From contig JASPKZ010008350.1 in assembly GCA_030220185.1 (NCBI GenBank), positions 2,515,001 to 2,579,000 of the forward strand: a stretch of DNA of 64,000 nucleotides, in the 5' to 3' direction. Positions 30,702-41,294 of this stretch are shown here, in pieces. How positions within the stretch are numbered: the first letter of the stretch is position 1; each line of letters starts with the position of its first letter. Below the pieces are notes generated by a model. That model was not told the origin of the DNA. It did no database searches and saw only the letters and a list, made by a program, of their open reading frames with translations. Origin of the DNA: Diploptera punctata (lineage: Eukaryota > Arthropoda > Insecta > Blattodea > Blaberidae). A program made the translations under genes and the position numbers.

Positions 30702-31018
30702 GTCCACCGCTGTGGTCTCGAGGTAGCGTGCTGCCTTGTCACGCAGCGGGCCCGGGTTCGATCCCCGGTCGGGGCAGTTTTTCTGGGTGAGGTTTTTATC
30801 GGGGTTTTTCCTCACCTGTAAGACAAATGTCAGGAAAACTTTAAGGCCCAAACGGTCCCCGAAATCATATGGCCATCATCATCATTATCATCCTTCACCG
30901 GTGTGGAAAGCAACGGGAAGCTACCACGCCTACAATTCCCTAGTAAAGCTGCACGCATAGCATGAAAATGCTATGATTGCAGTGAAGGACCTGCCTTCGG
31001 GCAGAATTACTATGGATG
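30702..31018 (+). mobile_element. SINE family A, type-1 tail, best copy
   Basis: Complete order: 'GTCCACCGCTGTGGTCTCGA', B box 'GGTTCGATCCCCGG', 'TTTTTCTGGGTGAGG', 'TTTAAGGCCCAAACGGTCCC', 'CATATGGCCATCATC', 'CCGGTGTGGAAAGCAACGGG', 'TGCAGTGAAGGACCTGCC', 'GGGCAGAATTACTATGGATG'. It sets the consensus for the type-1 form (about 317 bp). Confidence 0.88.
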
Positions 31019-31755
31019 GATTATCACTACTGAGGCTCTTCTGAATTGCAGGGTAAATATCCGAAAACAACTCTAGCTTTTTTCTTAAATATCTTAAATA
31101 TCACAGATTTTATTACTGTTATATGTTATTAGGCTCCCTTAACCCATTCGCTTCAGTTTTAAATGATCAATGTATTTTGCCAGAAACCGGATTTAAGTTT
31201 CCGTAAATTACATTGCCTATTTTCAGACATTTAAAACAAACAAAATATAACGGTACTTGAGATCACAATAAGGGTGAAAGCAAAAAAACATTCCCCTACT
31301 ATTCAAATGTTAATAAAAGATTACCCTGCCAAGGGATGTACAAAATATTGCAAGATATATAACAACAGAGTTAAGTGAGTGTACCTCGAGTTCTGAGTTG
31401 GTCATTTAACTGTCGGCGAGTCTACCTCGTCCTTTGAGGCAAATGAGTTAACCTTTCCGGATTTTTTATATTAATTTTCATTAAAGAAAATACATTTTTT
31501 ATGTTTCAAGCAAAGTGATTTTCCGGAATTCCTTTTACATATTTTGCAATATACAGCATTTTAAAATATATTTCGGCTTCTAGAGGACTTCTACCCATAA
31601 GCTAAAATCAACCATTTCCCTCTGATTAACTTTGAAACGAAATTTATTCTTAAAATTTAACGCAATAATAAAATTATATATGGTAAGCAGGTTATTAAAA
31701 TAACTTAAATTTTGTCTCATATCCGTTACAGCGGACACTGGGAGTGAAGTGTAAG
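31019..31755. other. No recognised feature
   Basis: AT-rich spacer. Confidence 0.4.
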
Positions 31756-31759
31756 TTAA

Positions 31760-32332
31760 TTACTTCGATGACACTATCGAACCCAGACGTTTATTTCCAC
31801 ACGAACGTGCGCTTTCCATATTTTCGTATGTGGAGTAAATATTTCCGTTCTGTAATTCACATCCTCAAAATCACGTTTAATGTTTTTTTTTTTTTTTTTT
31901 CCCTCCAGAACCAATTCTTGGCCTACCAACTGGTGCTTTCGATCTGTTATTTTTAAAGGATGTTATGTCCTCTTCTTTCATTCCACATTCAGCCACTGGA
32001 ATTAAATATTTTAGTTGATTATCCACCGTATATGGATCTCAACTAACGTATAGTGCCCCCGGTGTACTACCCATCCAAGTATACGAAACTTAGTCGTTCC
32101 AATTATATCTGGTTTCTCCCAAATATCACGTTACTGTTATGTAGTCTTCTCCGTTCATCTGTCGCTTTGTCTCTCTTTGATCAAAACATTTTCCTGTGCA
32201 ATTTTCTTCTCATACACTCGTAATCTTTTCTCTTCCATTAAGGTAAGAGACTATGTTTCGCATACATAGAACTGTAAGAATTTCCGTTTTAGATATTTTT
32301 AATGTGACGATTTTGAGAGAAATTAAGATAAC
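31760..32332 (-). repeat. RTE-like LINE fragment, host of a nested insertion (left part)
   Basis: Reverse orientation: 'GACACTATCGAACCCAGACG', 'GCCTACCAACTGG', 'ATTATATCTGG', 'CTCTCTTTGATCAAAACATT'. Old copy. It continues at 32796-32870 beyond a younger insertion in the opposite orientation. Confidence 0.75.
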
Positions 32333-32795
32333 AAGAGTCCCTGTAGTATGGACTCTTACTTTAAGGGAGGAAAGGAGATTACAAGTATTTGAGAATAAAG
32401 TACTTAGGAAAATTTTTGGACCACACAGAGATGAACAGATAGGTGAATGGAGAATACTACATAACAATGAACTACATGGTCTTTATAGGAAGCCAGATAT
32501 AATAAGAACGGTTAAGTCTCGTAGACTGCGATGGGCGGGACATGTTGCGCGTATGGGGAATGAAAGACTTGCATGGAAGCTTCTTGTAGGAAAGCCAGAG
32601 GGAAAACGCCCAGTTGGTAGACCAAGAATGAGGTGGGAGAATAACATTAACTATGATTTGAGGGAAGTAGATTATACAGGGAATGATTGGAAAGTATTAG
32701 CTCAGGATAGGGATGTATGGAGAGCGTATGTCCGCGCGGCCATGAACTACGGGTTCGATAGTGCCAGTGAGTAAGTAAGTAAGAGTCCCTGTAGT
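32333..32795 (+). mobile_element. RTE-like LINE C-terminal fragment with 15-bp duplication
   Basis: AAGAGTCCCTGTAGT at 32333-32347 and 32781-32795 brackets 433 bp. The insert starts 'ATGGACTCTTACTTTAAGGG' and ends in (GTAA)n. Its open frame reads 'LTLREERRLQVFENKVLRKI', then 'LYRKPDIIRTVKSRRLRWAG', 'GKPEGKRPVGRPRMRWENN' and 'DRDVWRAYVRAAM'. This is the cleanest copy of the family's last ~140 residues. It is the region after the reverse transcriptase in RTE-like elements; its role is unknown to me. It is inserted in an older copy of its own family, opposite in direction. Confidence 0.92.
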
Positions 32796-32947
32796 GCTTA
32801 TTTCCAGAGTTGAGCCCATTTCAATTGCTTACTGAACTTAATTCCTGTTAGCAATAGACTTATTTATTATGGTTCTTAGGAATTTATTCCCAAAATTGTT
32901 GATTTATCCATTGAAGCAAAGAGTAACATTTTTTTAAATATTAATCG

Positions 32948-33101
32948 TTCACATTAATTCATCATCATCATCATCATAGTACATTCACGAATTTAGGCCA
33001 TTTGTTGACCTGTTTCGGCCTCAAGAGAAACACCATCCAGAAGTCTTTTGAGTGGACGTCCTGGTCTTCTTCTTCCTGCAGGTTGATTCACATTAATTCA
33101 T
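32948..33101 (-). mobile_element. LINE 3'-end insertion, (ATG)n tail, 15-bp duplication
   Basis: TTCACATTAATTCAT at 32948-32962 and 33087-33101 flanks 124 bp. The insert begins (CATCAT)n, then 'CACGAATTTAGGCC' and 'GACCTGTTTCGGCC', ending 'CTTCTTCTTCCTGCAGG'. Same family as 56810-57082, extremely 5'-truncated. Confidence 0.85.
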
Positions 33102-33102
33102 T

Positions 33103-33125
33103 TATATATATATATATATATATAT
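33103..33125. repeat. (TA)n microsatellite
   Basis: About 11 repeats. Confidence 0.9.
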
Positions 33126-33609
33126 TGCGTAATAAAAATCACCGTAGCTTTAAATTGGAAGAGATTGTGTTTTTTTTTGTATTAAAGTGTTTGTACAGAG
33201 CTCCTCCTCAACACTATGAATTCTGAAACACCTTGCATAAATGATTGGGTACTAAGACAGGGAATCGTACTCAGAAAAAGTAACAACCAGTTCAGAATTT
33301 AATGGCGTACATAAGGTAGAAATGTCTGCATTAGGTAAGACAAGCAAATTGCCAGATAAGCTCCGGATCTGGGTTATTACCTGAAACCGATGCTTATTCT
33401 GGTCATGTCCTCGCAGACAAAAGACATTGTCAACAGTTTCCGCTGAGAACAGCATGAATCTGATATCCTGATATCAGGGGTGTACGCGTACGCTAATTTT
33501 TAACACTAGTAATTTCCTGATAAGTTCCTCGCTACTCCAATTTAATGGGTATGTAAAATATTACATAAATTGAAAAAAAAAAAAATTATCCGGCATATTA
33601 TTTTAGATT
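33126..33609. other. No recognised feature
   Basis: Spacer with two opposed frames of 65-75 codons lacking motifs. Confidence 0.4.
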
Positions 33610-33830
33610 TTACGAATAATCCCAAACGGTCCCCGAAATCATATGGCCAGCTACCATCATCAGCATCATCCTTATCATCATCATCATCACCCTTCACCGA
33701 TGTGGAAAGCAACGAGAAGCTACCACACCTACATTTCCCTAGTAAAGCTGCAAGCATAGCATGAACATGCTATGATTGCAGTGATGGACCTGCCTTCAGG
33801 CAGAATTAATATGGATGGATTACGAATAAT
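33610..33830 (+). mobile_element. SINE family A 3' half alone, 11-bp duplication
   Basis: TTACGAATAAT at 33610-33620 and 33820-33830 flanks 199 bp beginning 'CCCAAACGGTCCCCGAAATC' and running through the type-1 module to 'ATATGGATGGA'. The tRNA head is absent, so this insertion was 5'-truncated when it landed. Confidence 0.9.
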
Positions 33831-33929
33831 ATCGAAGTTAGTAAATTAACAAAAATCACAAACTCAATTTTACGCAGGGAATGTGATCGTAAGTTGGCAT
33901 TTCAACCTCTTAGTCGGAAAACCCCGTGA

Positions 33930-34205
33930 TAAAATCTCGGCCCACTCCAAATGGACATCGTGCTAGTCTTTGGTTTCGAAGTTCGCGAGTTCAATTTCGA
34001 CCGCGGTCGATGTATACTTATGGGGTATATATAAACATCGTGAGTATAGCTTCCTTCTGAATGAAAGTAAAGCCATGGGATCCGAGTCTGGAAAGGAGAG
34101 GTCTCTAAGCAACATTTTTTAGTGTTTTCACCCTTCGATTCTGCGACTCTCTAGCCTGAGTATTACTACCCAGTTATCTAAGAATACAATCTGGTTTAGT
34201 TACAC
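33930..34205 (+). repeat. SINE family B, diverged
   Basis: 'GGACATCGTGCTAGTCTTTG', B-box relic 'CGCGAGTTCAATTTCGACCG' and 'GTCGATGTATAC', later 'GAGTCTGGAAAGGAGAGGTC'. Same order as 18293. Confidence 0.6.
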
Positions 34206-34211
34206 TTTAAG

Positions 34212-34330
34212 GCGGTTCCGTGGCGCCTCTCACCGCTGGGATCCCGATATCGAGACTAGGTTACTGCATGTAGGTTTCGTGGTGGATGAAATGGAGCTTG
34301 GGCAAGTTTTTCTCTAGATTTCCACCCACA
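34212..34330 (+). repeat. SINE family E relic
   Basis: 'GGCGGTTCCGTGGCGCCTCT' resembles the head at 18083, then diverges. Confidence 0.4.
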
Positions 34331-34369
34331 ATAAACTGGATGTCTCACAAGATGCCGATAACTCGGCGT

Positions 34370-35430
34370 ACACTTAAACAGAACCACATCCTCCCTCAAA
34401 ATAGTCGCCGTTGGTCGTTATGCACGTTTGCCAACATTGGTATAGCTGCTGAAAGCACCGCTGGAAGATGTTGGCAGGAAGCTCCCGTATGGCCCTTCTT
34501 GTGGCAGTCATGACCTCTTCAGAAGAATGAAATCTACGCCCAAGTAGGATTGCTTGAATGCGAGGAAAGAGAAAAAAGATCGCATGGAGTGAGATCAAGT
34601 GAGTGCGGATGGTGTGGCAAAACTGTATACCTATTGCATTGCAAGTTCTTCTTGGACAAGGACAGAACAAGGTGCAGGGGCGTTGTCGTGTAGCAACAAC
34701 CAATTCTTACTACGCAAAGCTCAGATTGCTTACGGCGAATTTAATCGCATAAACGGCCAAGGATCTCTTCGTAGCGGGTTTTGTTTACAGCTGTACCTTC
34801 TGGGATGAATTCCTCGTCAAAAATTCCATTTGACATTTCAAGCATCAACTCGCCTTTTGACCTTTCTTGTCGCGGTTTTTTCTGTCGTGGTGATAATGAC
34901 ATATTCCAGATGGCGGATTGTCGTTTCAGTTGCTGATCGTAAAGGGAACACCAAGTTTCGTCTCCAGTATTTATCCGGTTGAGAAACGTCAGATCATCGT
35001 CAGCACTACTGATGAAGTCACCACAAATCGTGATGCAATCATCACGTTGGTCTTGTGACAGGATTAGTGACACACTGTGCTGGGTAACACGAGACATGTT
35101 CAGGTCATGAGACAGAATTTTGTAGCAACTACCATGGCTGACCCTAACGCTGCTGTCAGATAGTCTACTGATTGGGTGCGGTTGGCAGGCACCAACGTTA
35201 CACTTCTTCCATCTTGCATTCAGTTCGAATTGTTGGTGGCCGACCAGTACGTCCATCATCTTCCAAACTGTCTCTTCCTTGCATGAAACGTCGGTGCCAC
35301 CTAAACACAACACTGCGACTCAATACGTCTTAATCGGAAACTTGCTGCATCATTTGAAACGTTTCGGCAGCGGTTTTGCCTAATTTGTGACAGAACTTGA
35401 TGTTTTCCCGTTGCGCTCAGTCTCAAAACT
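34370..35430 (-). pseudogene. Mariner transposase pseudogene
   Basis: Reverse-strand decayed frame in three pieces. N-terminus (about 35430-35290) reads 'GKTAAETFQMMQQVSD' then, after a stop, 'SRSVVFRWHRRFMQGRD' (helix-turn-helix region). The middle (35313-34741) includes 'HDLNMSRVTQHSVSLILSQD' and 'FLNRINTGDETWCSLYDQQ', where the D of TGDETW is the first catalytic Asp. The C-terminal part (34703-34374) has 'LLLHDNAPAP' (second Asp, in another frame), 'SLDLTPCDLF' (third Asp region) and 'NGDYFEGG'. It therefore follows the mariner DD34D order. At least two frameshifts and two stops make it inactive. Terminal repeats were not located. Confidence 0.85.
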
Positions 35431-35445
35431 TAATAACTGTGCCAC

Positions 35446-35446
<1 letters not shown>

Positions 35447-35483
<37 letters not shown>
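35447..35483. repeat. (TA)n microsatellite
   Basis: About 18 repeats next to the mariner 5' end. Confidence 0.9.
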
Positions 35484-35486
<3 letters not shown>

Positions 35487-36509
35487 ATACGTACACTTTA
35501 AGTTGTCTTTCTTGCGAGCGTAAATCAGTCTTAACAAAACTTTGTTTCCTTTTGTTTCCATTAATATTTTCAAATATTATTGCAATTTAATGTGTGCCAA
35601 TTTCGGATCTTTATTTATTAGGCCTCTAATTCTGTAGTTTAGAGCAAGGTAATGGTAAGCATGAACAGAGTTTTTCTTTTCAAAATAGGTCTAATCATAC
35701 TTTCCGAAAACAATACATTTCCTATCCTTCCCTTGAACATTTAATCCGTTTTTGATTCTGGTTTCCATTTCAGAAATAAAGAAAATTTAAATATGATACC
35801 CCCAGAAAACTTAATTGACACATAACTTGGCAATGTATCTATAAGATGCATACATTGATGTATTTTTTTAATAAATCTGAAAAAAGTGAACGAGTAAAAA
35901 ATACTCAGATGTGTATCGAATTACACGAAATACCTAATAATTTACAGTTATGCGTGATTCTGTTTCCAATGCGGTCCGCCACATTTAAATAACAAACGCG
36001 AGAAATTGATGTTTTATCAATTTAAGAGTTAACTTTAAATGATCAGATTGTCGCTTATCATTATCCAGGCCCAAGACATATAATTATAAGTGTACTATAC
36101 GAAATTGTAAGTTTTCGTGGTTAAGAGATACCGGGTCAGCTTCTGCATCCAAATTCGAAATTCAATCATGGCCAAGATTGTATTGCAATGCAAATCATGT
36201 AAACGGTTTAATAAATTGAATATTAATATGAAGATGAAGGAATGGAATTTGATTAATAAACGTAATGCAAAATGATTGTCTGATCTGATTTCGTGTAGGA
36301 ATAATAAATATATTATTACCATTGCAACAACAATAATAAAAGGAATTATGTTATAGGCGTGGTATGATTCAATAATAATACAATTCATTGGTATGATTAT
36401 TCCTTTATATTTCAATTCATTGGTGATGATGTTACATTACCGGTACATTAAATATTTTTGTTATACTTCGAGTCAAATAAATTTGCATCAATGTATGTTA
36501 CATACATTA
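35484..36509. other. No recognised feature
   Basis: AT-rich spacer. The 106-codon reverse frame at 36095-36415 is low-complexity hydrophobic and unsupported. Confidence 0.4.
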
Positions 36510-37049
36510 TCTTAATATATAAACATTACGTGTCACGTTGTTTGTCCGCGATGGAATCCTAAACTACTGAACCGATTTTAATAAAATTTTGCACACTGTG
36601 TGAAGTTTGATCCAACTTGAAACTTAGGGTTGTTTATAACTAACTTTATAGTCACATTATTTTTTATTGCAAATTATTTGTTTATTATTTAACAAAGAGT
36701 TATAATTATCTGTGCGTTCCAATACGATTCTAACAGTTGGCGGTGTAATTATCTGTGAGTTCCATATGATTCTAACAGATGGCGGTGTAAGGTAATTTGG
36801 TAAGGTAATTGGTTTATTATTTAACAAAGAGATCCAGATGGGTGTGCTTTTTGTTGCAACCGCGAATTTCAATTGATTTACAAATATTGATTATTTCATA
36901 ATTTAAGTGTGTTCAGTGTTTATTTTATTTTCAATATTATTAATTTCGTGTGTAAGTATTAGTTTTAAGTAATCTGGCTGAAAGACAGCAACTTAATTCA
37001 AATTTTGACGTATACCTTAGCCACAGCAACGCGTGGCCGGGACTTCTAG
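36510..37049 (+). mobile_element. Non-autonomous Helitron, family 2
   Basis: Starts TCTTAATATATAAACATTAC after A and ends CTTCTAG before T. An 18-nt hairpin GCCAC...GTGGC (37020-37037) sits 9 nt before the CTAG end, the hallmark of rolling-circle Helitron 3' ends. The interior has a ~50-bp tandem duplication around 'GATTCTAACAG.TGGCGGTGT' (36720-36795). No coding capacity. Confidence 0.78.

Positions 37050-37076
<27 letters not shown>
37050..37076. repeat. (TA)n microsatellite at Helitron 3' junction
   Basis: About 13 repeats directly following the CTAG terminus. Confidence 0.9.
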
Positions 37077-37080
<4 letters not shown>

Positions 37081-37082
<2 letters not shown>

Positions 37083-37289
37083 TCGCGTCATTAGAGGACG
37101 AAATGCTATATCTCGGAATTTTGCGAGAGCTAAGCTTTTCAAATCCCGAGTTCTTCTGTTACATATATATATATCTGTGTGTGTGTGTGTGTGTATGTGT
37201 GTGTTTGTAACAGAAGAACTCTGGGATTTGAAAAGCTTAGCTCTCGCAAAATTCCGAGATATAGCATTTCGTCCTCTAATGACGCGATT
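37081..37289. repeat. Near-perfect inverted repeat, 82/83-bp arms
   Basis: Left arm 37081-37162 ('AATCGCGTCATTAGAGGACG' onward) and right arm 37207-37289 are complements apart from one 1-nt difference (CCCGAG versus CCCAGAG). The 44-nt loop is (TA)n then (TG)n. The arms are GC-richer than the flanks. Confidence 0.9.
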
Positions 37290-38010
37290 AACCTTGTGAC
37301 ACAAATAAGCGATAGGTCTACTTAAATCCACTAAACTAACAGACAAATACTAATTATATCACGTAAACAAGACTCATGTAATGTTACTTAGGCCCTAATT
37401 GTACTGTATGTCTACGCAATGAGACATCACGAGTAGGGGGCGATGAATGTTTTGTTTTGATGCTGACTCAAACCGCTCATACAATGTTGTTAACATCCCG
37501 TGCATCACAAATAGAGTGGACAAAGAATACTGTAAATTATTGACATTTTTACGTTTAATGAGCTTGTGTTGAAACTTTAGTAGCTATAATAAGAATAATA
37601 ATGTAACAATTGCCAGATCGACGGCACTTGTTTAACATAAACATTTGAGACGATGGCGAAAATTCATTATATTCACTTAAATAGTTTACCAATCCCTATT
37701 TCCACCTGTGAAACCATTCAATTCTGACCCCATATCTAGTTGCCTATCCAGAAAATGAATGGTTTGAATCAGACACCGTGTACAATACCGGGATTGTTTA
37801 GTATTGGATTACACTGAGCAACAAAAAAGAAAACTTGTTTTTTGTCTCGGAAATAAAAATATGTGATTCTGATAGTATTTTTTCTCCTGAATTCAAATAT
37901 GATATCGGTTTTTCTCCATCACGCAAGGTTTCCGAGAGACAGGAATTTATAATTTCAAACACTTTAATATTTTCCACATTCGTAACTACACAATATTCGA
38001 ACATTCGGAC
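37290..38010. other. No recognised feature
   Basis: Spacer. Two opposed 65-68-codon frames at 37798-38032 have no motif. Confidence 0.4.
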
Positions 38011-38196
38011 TCACCTAGAAAGTAAGATATGACGATTTTCTGCTATCGCCTGTGGAGCATCCCTCTTGATGGTCCAACAATAATCGGCCAGCATATTAGG
38101 ATTCAATTTTTCTTGATATTTCTTTTCCGTAGCTGAAATCTCCTGAGTTAGCTCATTTGGTTTTGTTTTACAATGGACAAATGGACGAAAAAACAT
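38011..38196 (-). pseudogene. Fragment of an unrecognised repeat-encoded protein
   Basis: The 61-codon frame contains 'EISATEKKYQEKLNPNMLAD' then 'YCWTIKRDAP'. The pattern 'EK+YQ-K-...-MLADYCW-...-RD-P' reminds me of the C-terminus of a multi-copy arthropod protein of unknown function. I cannot name the family, and it may be transposon-derived. No start or neighbouring exon is evident. Confidence 0.35.
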
Positions 38197-38600
38197 TTAT
38201 TAAATAATAATTATTTAAATCCATTAATTGAAATTGAAATAAAAAATGTGGGTGATGGAGAAATTCCGAATACATATTTGAAAACACGATAAATAAACTG
38301 CATTAAGTACAACTATTGGTACTCATGAGACAAAAATCATGTTGACCAGTGCTATTAGGTGCTATCTCAAGTGCAATATGTTAAGTAATATAGTCACGTT
38401 TATTTGGAAACAAAGTTAATTTATAAGAAAACACATTTAAAGAATATAAAAATCAATTATTTTAATAGTACTTTTTACTGATTTATTAATTAAAACCGCT
38501 ATAACATGTAGGTTATATCATCCATAAAATCATAATCAGTAAGCTCTGTATTTTCTCTGACCAAATATTTATATACCGGTATATACAATTATTTACATTT
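38197..38600. other. No recognised feature
   Basis: AT-rich spacer. Confidence 0.4.
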
Positions 38601-38604
38601 ATTT

Positions 38605-38929
38605 TAATTATGATAAAGTAATAAAAAACAAATTAGAAAAATGTTACAGTGGAATAGAAGAGCAATGTGGATTTATACCAGGTCAATCTTGTGTAGATAA
38701 TATATTTGTAATACGGTAAATCGTTGAGAAATGTGAAAATAAATCAAAATATATTGGATTGGTTTTTATAGATTTAGAAAAAGCATATAACAGTGTACTA
38801 AGAGCAAAATTGTGGGAAGCAATACGTATAGCAAACATTGATGAATTCCTAATTCAAATAATACAAGAAATGTATAAGAACAATAAATGTCAAGTTAAAA
38901 TGGGGTCTCAGTTATTAATATATTTGTAC

Positions 38930-38990
<61 letters not shown>

Positions 38991-39139
38991 TTTTTAGTAG
39001 AATGGTCACGTAAGTTTGCACAAATGGGACTAGAATTAACAGAAAAAAGATATCTACATCACTTACTTTTTGCCGACGATCAGTTAATTATAACCCAAGA
39101 TGGAGAATATGCAAATTATAAGTGTAGTTGTCAACAACA
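38605..39139 (+). pseudogene. LINE reverse transcriptase, palm part, split by a Tc1 element
   Basis: One frame reads 'EEQCGFIPGQSCVDNIFVIR' then a stop, then 'GLVFIDLEKAYNSVLRAKLW', the RT block with the first catalytic Asp (F-x-D-L-E-K-A-Y). A (TA)n run expands at 38930-38987. Further on comes 'HHLLFADDQLIITQDGEYAN', which contains the FADD catalytic box (39057-39117). The frame is broken by at least one stop and the TA expansion. It continues after the Tc1 element at 40691. Confidence 0.85.
38930..38987. repeat. (TA)n expansion inside a reverse transcriptase remnant
   Basis: Two TA runs separated by AATATA. Confidence 0.9.
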
Positions 39140-39141
39140 TA

Positions 39142-40688
39142 CACTGCTCAAAACAATTAGAGGAACACTATGAAATATGCAAATATTTTTTCATTGGATA
39201 AAGGTACAAACATGAAATTAATAAAGTACATTATTTATGGTTATTTATTTATTTATTTATTGCTCATGTCAGTAAAAACAAATGAATAACCCTGACAATT
39301 AACTTTTCAAATAATTCCGCTATGTAAGCAATTGAATCTCTTGCTTATTTTTCAAAGTTAAACACTCGTTATATAGAGTTAGTATCGTGTATGGCCTCCA
39401 CGACATTCGATGACACTTTGGCGCCTTCGTGGCATGCTCCCAATAAGATTCTGGATTTCCTCTTGCGGGATATGCTCCCATTCCTCCTTCAAAGCATATC
39501 CAAGTTGCTGCAGAGTTTGTGGAGCTTGATGTCGGTTCCTGACCTTCCTGTCTAGAAGATCCCGCAAGTGTTCAATAGGGTTGAGGTCTGGGCTGACCGC
39601 TGGCCACTCCATTGCCTCAATTTCATTCCTCCTCAGGAAATCCCTGGCGACAGCCGCAGAATGTGCCGTGGCATTATCCTGCATAAACAGAAATCCAGGG
39701 TCTACTCCAATGGCAGCAGGTACTACATGCTCTTCCAGAACGTGCTCGATATACCGGACAGCATTCAGTCGCTGGGGAACAAGTACAAGGTCCGTACGAT
39801 TGTTGTACATAACTCCGGCCCACACCATTATGGAACCTCCTCCGAATCTATCAAGTTCCTGTACAGCCTCTGCAGAAAATCTTTCTCCTGGCCGTCCCCA
39901 CACCCTCAATCGACCATCACAACGTGTATGACGATACCTGGATTTGTCCGAGAAGAGCACAGACTCCCACTGGTTCAGGTTCCAATCACCATGATTTTCA
40001 GCATACGTACGTCTTGCTGCCTTATGCCCATTTGCTAAGCGTGGATTTTTAACGGGCCTTTTTGGACGAATATTCTCTTTCCTTAATCTGTTCCATATGG
40101 TTTGGTCTGAAACCCGGATTCCGGAAGCCATATGAAGGTCATTCTGCAGGTCCTTTGCAGTTTTTGTATGCTGTCGAAGAGCAGAAAGAACAACGTATCT
40201 GTCATCCTGGGGGCTTGTTTTAAATTTACGGCCCTAGCCACGTCTTCTACAATACTGACCTGTCTCTCTCTGTGCCTGTTGCGTAACCTGGACACCACGG
40301 AAGGAGAAACCCCAAGCTCTCTAGCCACTTGTCGCAGAGATTGACCTTGTCGTAACGGATGTAGAGCATGATACACTTCAAACTCATGTAAATGCCTCAT
40401 TTTGTCAGAGACTTCAGTAAACAAGGCAATAATCAACATTCGTCACTATAGCAACATCAGGAAGCTTACCAATTAGCAGTGGCCAGTGCCTTCCAAAATA
40501 AAAAATGTCTCTATATTTGTTATTTGAGGTAATTTCTCTGTATTTAGACCATGGATCTTTAAAATTTGTATCCAATGATAAAATTAATAATTCAATTTAC
40601 ATATTGTCCAACTTTCAGCATCACAGCTTTAAAAAACAATTACTTATTCAATTTATTACAAGTGTTCCTCTAATTGTTTTGAGCAGTG
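39142..40688 (-). mobile_element. Tc1-like DNA transposon, 1547 bp, complete ends
   Basis: Exact 27-bp terminal inverted repeats CACTGCTCAAAACAATTAGA..AACAC at 39142-39168 and 40662-40688, flanked by TA on both sides (39140-39141 and 40689-40690), the standard Tc1 target duplication. It carries one transposase on the reverse strand and is inserted in a LINE reverse transcriptase. The MITE at 29470 derives from this family. Confidence 0.95.
39379..40400 (-). pseudogene. Tc1-like transposase (DD34E), one frameshift and one stop
   Basis: Cuts and pastes the element through its terminal repeats. The start MRHLHEFEVYHAL at 40400 is followed by a helix-turn-helix 'GQSLRQVARELGVSPSVVSR'. The frame then shifts near 40240-40260, beside an in-frame TAG at 40234-40236 of the downstream frame. 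The 250-residue C-terminal frame (40131-39379) is intact with all three catalytic residues: D in 'VLFSDKSRY', D in 'LFMQDNATAHSA' and E in 'DLNPIEHL', 34 residues after the second D. It ends 'GGHTRY', a usual Tc1 terminus. Probably inactive but only lightly damaged. Confidence 0.92.
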
Positions 40689-40690
40689 TA

Positions 40691-41150
40691 TTAAAAATGG
40701 GGTTTGAAAGTCTACAAAAACAAAACAGAGAACTTACAAATGACCCAGATGGGGTAAAAATAAAGAAGAGCGAAAGTTTCTGTTATTTGGGATCAATTAT
40801 AGAAAATGATGGAGCATCAAATAAAGAAATACCAAAAATGGATTAGTAATGGAATAACCTCTATACTATGGAGTAAAATCATCATTAACAGAACAAAACA
40901 ACTAATTTATAAATCCATACTAGAAAATACGGACAATAACACAACATGTCAACAGGATGGAAGACTACCAAAGGCCGTCTAAGCATCGAAAATGGAAAGA
41001 CGGAACAGAAAAGGAAGACCAAGAACAACCTGAAAGAACAACATTCAAAATTCTGTGAGGAAATTTTGGTGTAACAGATGAAGACAGAGAGGACAAAGAA
41101 CGATGGAGATATTTAATTAAGGGACATTTGTGAATGCTTGTTGTAAACTA
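40691..41150 (+). pseudogene. LINE reverse transcriptase, continuation after Tc1 insertion
   Basis: Resumes with 'LKMGFESLQKQNRELTNDPD' and 'KSESFCYLGSIIENDGASNK', the thumb motif (F-x-Y-L-G) that follows FADD in RTE-type enzymes. Broken frames run to about 41150, including 'RLSIENGKTEQKRKTKNN'. Together with 38605-39139 it forms one RT remnant. Confidence 0.8.
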
Positions 41151-41294
41151 ATAGTCTATAAGTGCGTAGTCATTTATATTTATTTATTTTTTAAATTCAT
41201 GTTAATTACTAAGATTGGTTGGAGAAAATCCTCAATGATGAAGAAAATTCTCAAAATGAAAATTAATGAATTTATTTTAATTTATTCCTAGTTC

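Noticed and set aside
34286..34808. Forward frames of 69-75 codons
   Set aside because: Antisense to the mariner pseudogene.
36095..36415. 106-codon reverse frame with hydrophobic stretches
   Set aside because: Low-complexity AT-rich sequence, with no motif or support from neighbours.
39568..40344. Forward-strand frames of 156, 116 and 70 codons
   Set aside because: They lie antisense to the Tc1 transposase, which has all catalytic motifs on the reverse strand.
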